Position numbers and translations under genes: made by a program. The notes below the pieces were generated by a model, which searched no databases, was not told the origin of the DNA, and worked only from the letters and a program-made list of their open reading frames with translations. From JBCDCP01 sp039181495 (GTDB lineage Bacteria > Pseudomonadota > Alphaproteobacteria > Rhizobiales > Tepidamorphaceae), in NCBI GenBank assembly GCA_039181495.1, contig JBCDCP010000066.1, forward strand, positions 1 to 17,352: 17,352 nt of DNA, read 5' to 3'. The first letter of the stretch is position 1, and each line of letters begins with the position of its first letter. Shown here in pieces: positions 14,713-17,352 of the stretch.

Positions 14713-15897
14713 CTATTCCAGCATCCCCTGGGGATCGGGGGCATAGATGTCGAAGTCGTCGTCATGCCCCTTGAGGGTTTCGCTGCCGATGAGGAGGCTC
14801 GGGCTCGACAGCCGGTTTGCGATCTCTGCGGAGTAGAGCACCGGGTGTCTCCGTGCGCCGCAAAGGCCCTCGATGCGGACCGCCACATTGACCGGCTGAC
14901 CCAACACGGTGAAGTCGATCCGTGTCTCGGCGCCAATGTTGCCGTAGATCACTGAGCCGAAGTGCAGCCCGATGCCGAATTTGAGCGCGCCTGAGCCGCC
15001 GTCGTCATTCCTCGCAACCGCGCGCCGGGCAGCAGCAACCGCCTGATCGCAGACTTGCCGTGCACTCTGCTCGTCGCCATCGACCTCGAAAATGGCGAGC
15101 ACACTGTCGCCGATGAATTTGATGATCTCACCGCCATGGTCCTCGATGGCCCCGGCCATGATCTCGAAGTACCGGTTGACCAGCGACAACATCTGATCGG
15201 GTGGCAGGCGGGAGCTTAGTCCGGTCCAGTTGCGGATATCGCTGACAAGTATCGCGGCCTGGATGGTCTCCACATGTCCGCGGGTGATCCGTCCGTCCAA
15301 CACCCGTCGTCCTGTCCGCGGCCCGAGATAGGATTCGGCCACAGCAATCGAGACACGGTTCTTGTACTGTATTTCGGCGATCAGCTGGAGGACATCGACG
15401 ATGTGCCGGAAGCCGGCGAGGTCGTAGTCGCTGAAACCGCCAGCTCGATCGGTGGTGAAGATTGCGAGCCCTCCGCCACCTGTCGAAAACACCAGCGGTA
15501 CCCCGAAATAGTCGGTTGCGCCGCGGTCTCGCAATTCGTGCAGAACGAGGTGATCGTCGTTGCCGAGCGGTTCGGTAAGCCGTCTGCGGAAGGTTTGTCC
15601 GGTGCTGGCAATGATCTGCATGGGGCTGCCGATGTAGCTCGGCCTGCTATCAAGCCCGTGCGTTACGGGAGCCTGCTGCACTTCGGCGCCATCGCGTTCC
15701 CAGATGCCGCCCACCGCCGCGATAAGCGGATGCAGCGTCCGCATTCCGAGCCGAAACCGCCAGAGCGGCGCGCCCGCATCGTGAATCCTTTGCCCGAGAC
15801 CAGCAGCAATCGCTGAGACATCATCATCGAACCGCCCCTCGGCGATAAGCCACTCGATAACGCTTTCCGGTTCCCAGGCGGGGTTCTGACTATTCAT
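14713..15897 (-). CDS. class III adenylyl cyclase with N-terminal sensory region
   Basis: This 394-residue, probably soluble cyclase should make cyclic AMP from ATP. The catalytic domain runs from about 210 to 385. Metal-binding residues are Asp220 in LVSDIRNWT and Asp264 in FIGDS. Lys260 precedes the latter and Thr330 in DFTVLG; the Lys/Thr pair is common in bacterial adenylyl cyclases. Asn337 and Arg341 in VNVAVRIE are the transition-state residues. All catalytic positions are therefore present. Residues 1-200 contain no membrane helix; RFRLGMRTLHPLIAAVGGIWE recurs in rhizobial cyclases, and DYFGVPLVFSTGGGGLAIFTTD to about 175 resembles a GAF domain. ATG at 15897 has only a weak purine-rich site. 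It is divergent from nadE. The signal sensed is unknown. Confidence 0.92.
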   Translation of the reverse strand: MNSQNPAWEPESVIEWLIAEGRFDDDVSAIAAGLGQRIHDAGAPLWRFRLGMRTLHPLIAAVGGIWERDGAEVQQAPVTHGLDSRPSYIGSPMQIIASTGQTFRRRLTEPLGNDDHLVLHELRDRGATDYFGVPLVFSTGGGGLAIFTTDRAGGFSDYDLAGFRHIVDVLQLIAEIQYKNRVSIAVAESYLGPRTGRRVLDGRITRGHVETIQAAILVSDIRNWTGLSSRLPPDQMLSLVNRYFEIMAGAIEDHGGEIIKFIGDSVLAIFEVDGDEQSARQVCDQAVAAARRAVARNDDGGSGALKFGIGLHFGSVIYGNIGAETRIDFTVLGQPVNVAVRIEGLCGARRHPVLYSAEIANRLSSPSLLIGSETLKGHDDDFDIYAPDPQGMLE

Positions 15898-15903
15898 CCA
15901 CTA

Positions 15904-15958
15904 TCCAACTGGCACGTGTTTGCAGCCGCCATTCTTCTCGGGCGGCCGCTGTGTTGGA
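15904..15958. repeat. nested imperfect inverted repeat between cyclase and nadE
   Basis: TCCAAC (15904-15909) and GTTGGA (15953-15958) flank inner arms CAG-CCGCC (15923-15930) and GGCGG-ccg-CTG (15941-15951). The palindrome CACGTG lies in the left arm. The element begins 7 bp upstream of the cyclase start. It could be an operator region or a hairpin in the nadE leader if transcription starts upstream. Confidence 0.35.
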
Positions 15959-15979
15959 CAGATAGTGTCGATTGCTGAA

Positions 15980-15994
15980 CTGAGCAGGGCTCAG
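15980..15994. other. perfect hairpin upstream of nadE
   Basis: CTGAGC-AGG-GCTCAG is a perfect 6-bp stem with a 3-nt loop, about 20 bp before a -10-like TAAAAT. It may be an operator dyad. No T-run is present. Confidence 0.3.
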
Positions 15995-16014
15995 CCATGC
16001 GGCAAACCCCTTCC

Positions 16015-16020
16015 TAAAAT
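16015..16020 (+). promoter_or_regulatory. possible -10 element of nadE promoter
   Basis: TAAAAT matches the sigma-70 -10 consensus at five of six positions and lies 26 bp before the nadE start. No good -35 is visible 16-18 bp upstream. Confidence 0.25.
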
Positions 16021-16046
16021 TCGCAGCTCACGCTACATCGCCCGGT

Positions 16047-17352
16047 ATGAGCGACGATATCCTCGATACGATTGCCATCGCCGTCGCCCAGGCCAATCCG
16101 GTCATGGGCGATATTGCGGGCAACATGAACAAGGCCCGGGCGATGCGGGCCGAGGCGGCAGCGCTCGGCGCTGACCTTGTGGTCTTTCCCGAGCTGTACG
16201 TCTCCGGCTATCCGCCGGAGGATCTTGTGCTCAAGCCGTCATTTCACGCCGCCTGCATGGCCGCCGTCGAGGCCTTCGCCGCCGAAACGTCGGATGGCGG
16301 ACCGGCTGTGATCATCGGCTCGCCATGGCGGGAGGGTGACAACCTCTACAATTCCGTAGCACTGCTCGATGGCGGCGACATCTCGGCACTACGCCACAAA
16401 GTGGAACTGCCCAATTACGGCGTGTTCGACGAAATGAGGGTGTTTGACGTCGGTCCGATGCCGGGGCCGATCAACTTCCGTGGCGTTCGGATCGGCGTGC
16501 CGATCTGCGAAGACATCTGGGAACCCGATGTCTGCGAAACGCTTGAGGAAACCGGAACTGAGCTTCTGATCGTGCCGAACGGTTCGCCGTGGAATACCGG
16601 CAAGCATGAAACACGATTGAACGTCGCTGTCGCCCGCATCGTCGAGACCGGTTTGCCGATGGTCTACGTCAATCAGGTCGGAGGCCAGGATGAACTGGTC
16701 TTCGATGGGGCATCCTTCGGCCTTAACCCGGACCGCACACTGGGCTTCCAGATGACGGCCTTCGCAGAGGAAGTGGCGCTGACGCGCTGGCGGCGCGGCG
16801 ATGACGGTTGGGTGTGTGACGAGGGTCCGAATGCCGGGCTCGGCGATGGCGATACGCTGATCTGGCAGGCCTGCGTGCTGGGCCTGCGCGATTATGTCGA
16901 GAAGATCGGGTTTGAATCCGTTGTGCTCGGCCTTTCGGGCGGCATCGATTCGGCGATCTGCGCGGCCATGGCTGTCGATGCGTTGGGCCCCGATCGCGTC
17001 CATTGCGTCATGCTGCCCTACCGCTACACCTCCAATGAGAGCCTCTCGGATGCCGCCGATTGCGCCGAAAAGCTCGGTGTGCGCTATGACATCGTGCCGA
17101 TCGAGGAGCCGGTCACCGGTTTCAACACCGCGCTCAAGCCGGTGTTCAACGGCCACGATCCCGATATCACCGAAGAGAACATCCAGTCGCGCGCCCGTGG
17201 CACGTTGCTGATGGCGATATCAAACAAATTCGGGCCGATGGTGGTGACGACTGGCAACAAGTCGGAGGTCTCAGTCGGCTATGCCACGCTGTATGGCGAC
17301 ATGAATGGCGGCTTCAATCCGATCAAGGATCTCTACAAGACGCAAGTTTACC
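16047..17352 (+). CDS. nadE: glutamine-dependent NAD+ synthetase (3' end outside the window)
   Basis: The frame from ATG 16047 stays open to the window edge, giving 435 residues of an enzyme that is usually about 550-560. It amidates nicotinic acid adenine dinucleotide to NAD+ using ATP and glutamine. The N-terminal nitrilase-type glutaminase domain (1 to about 260) has the triad Glu49 in VVFPEL, Lys118 in LRHKVELPNYGVFDE, and Cys154 in VPICEDIW. The synthetase domain follows with the ATP pyrophosphatase loop LGLSGGIDSA (SGGIDS 297-302), LPYRYTSNES and TTGNKSEVSVGYATLYGDMNGG. The start has no clear ribosome site, but the sequence just after it begins the glutaminase fold. A 255-residue open frame on the opposite strand is only its shadow. 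Confidence 0.96.
   Translation, partial: MSDDILDTIAIAVAQANPVMGDIAGNMNKARAMRAEAAALGADLVVFPELYVSGYPPEDLVLKPSFHAACMAAVEAFAAETSDGGPAVIIGSPWREGDNLYNSVALLDGGDISALRHKVELPNYGVFDEMRVFDVGPMPGPINFRGVRIGVPICEDIWEPDVCETLEETGTELLIVPNGSPWNTGKHETRLNVAVARIVETGLPMVYVNQVGGQDELVFDGASFGLNPDRTLGFQMTAFAEEVALTRWRRGDDGWVCDEGPNAGLGDGDTLIWQACVLGLRDYVEKIGFESVVLGLSGGIDSAICAAMAVDALGPDRVHCVMLPYRYTSNESLSDAADCAEKLGVRYDIVPIEEPVTGFNTALKPVFNGHDPDITEENIQSRARGTLLMAISNKFGPMVVTTGNKSEVSVGYATLYGDMNGGFNPIKDLYKTQVY

Noticed and set aside
15274..15816. 180-codon plus-strand frame opposite the cyclase
   Set aside because: Antisense shadow of a gene with all class III cyclase catalytic residues.
16389..17156. 255-codon minus-strand open frame near the right edge
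   Set aside because: It is antisense to nadE, whose glutaminase triad and SGGIDS loop are unmistakable on the plus strand.

Overview
The window looks like core chromosome of an alphaproteobacterium, most likely in the Hyphomicrobiales (rhizobial) branch. The supports are high GC, an rpiA-gor gene pair, a class II (plant-type) DAHP synthase, a soluble class III adenylyl cyclase of the kind common in rhizobia, DUF6356 and GFA genes, and an Irr/ICE-like iron box. There are no transposases, phage genes, CRISPR arrays or clear signs of recent transfer. No gene-free stretch exceeds 300 bp. The longest gaps are about 260 bp (10844-11105) and 244 bp (853-1096).

Layout. 1-150: tRNA-Val(CAC) on the minus strand, downstream of gph. 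151-852 (-): phosphoglycolate phosphatase. 1097-3673 (+): a large unrecognised protein with a cold-shock-like N-terminus, four membrane helices and a ~600-residue proline-rich tail. 3811-7418 (+): a tightly spaced likely operon of a succinate-semialdehyde dehydrogenase-like enzyme (gabD), ribose-5-phosphate isomerase (rpiA) and glutathione reductase (gor). 7435-10843 (-): YbdK-type carboxylate-amine ligase, an MFS transporter and a VIT1/CCC1 metal transporter. 11106-12927 (+): class II DAHP synthase and a GFA-family zinc protein. 13066-13884 (+): DODA-type extradiol dioxygenase. 13913-14389 (-) and 14498-14701 (+): an Lrp/AsnC regulator divergent from a 67-residue DUF6356 protein. 14713-15897 (-): class III adenylyl cyclase. 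16047 to the end (+): glutamine-dependent NAD+ synthetase, cut off by the window edge.

How the genes relate. gabD-rpiA-gor suggests carbon metabolism linked to NADPH and glutathione redox balance. The ligase and GFA protein belong to families with distant links to glutathione chemistry, but a shared pathway is not shown. The VIT transporter carries a near-consensus Irr box about 40 bp before its start, which predicts iron control. The Lrp regulator and DUF6356 gene share a short divergent region with two similar TGGGA-containing elements. The most unusual gene is the 858-residue cold-shock-like/membrane/proline-rich protein. Other points worth checking are a missing catalytic Asn in the aldehyde dehydrogenase, a broken T-stem pair in the tRNA, and a possible leader peptide before the DAHP synthase gene.
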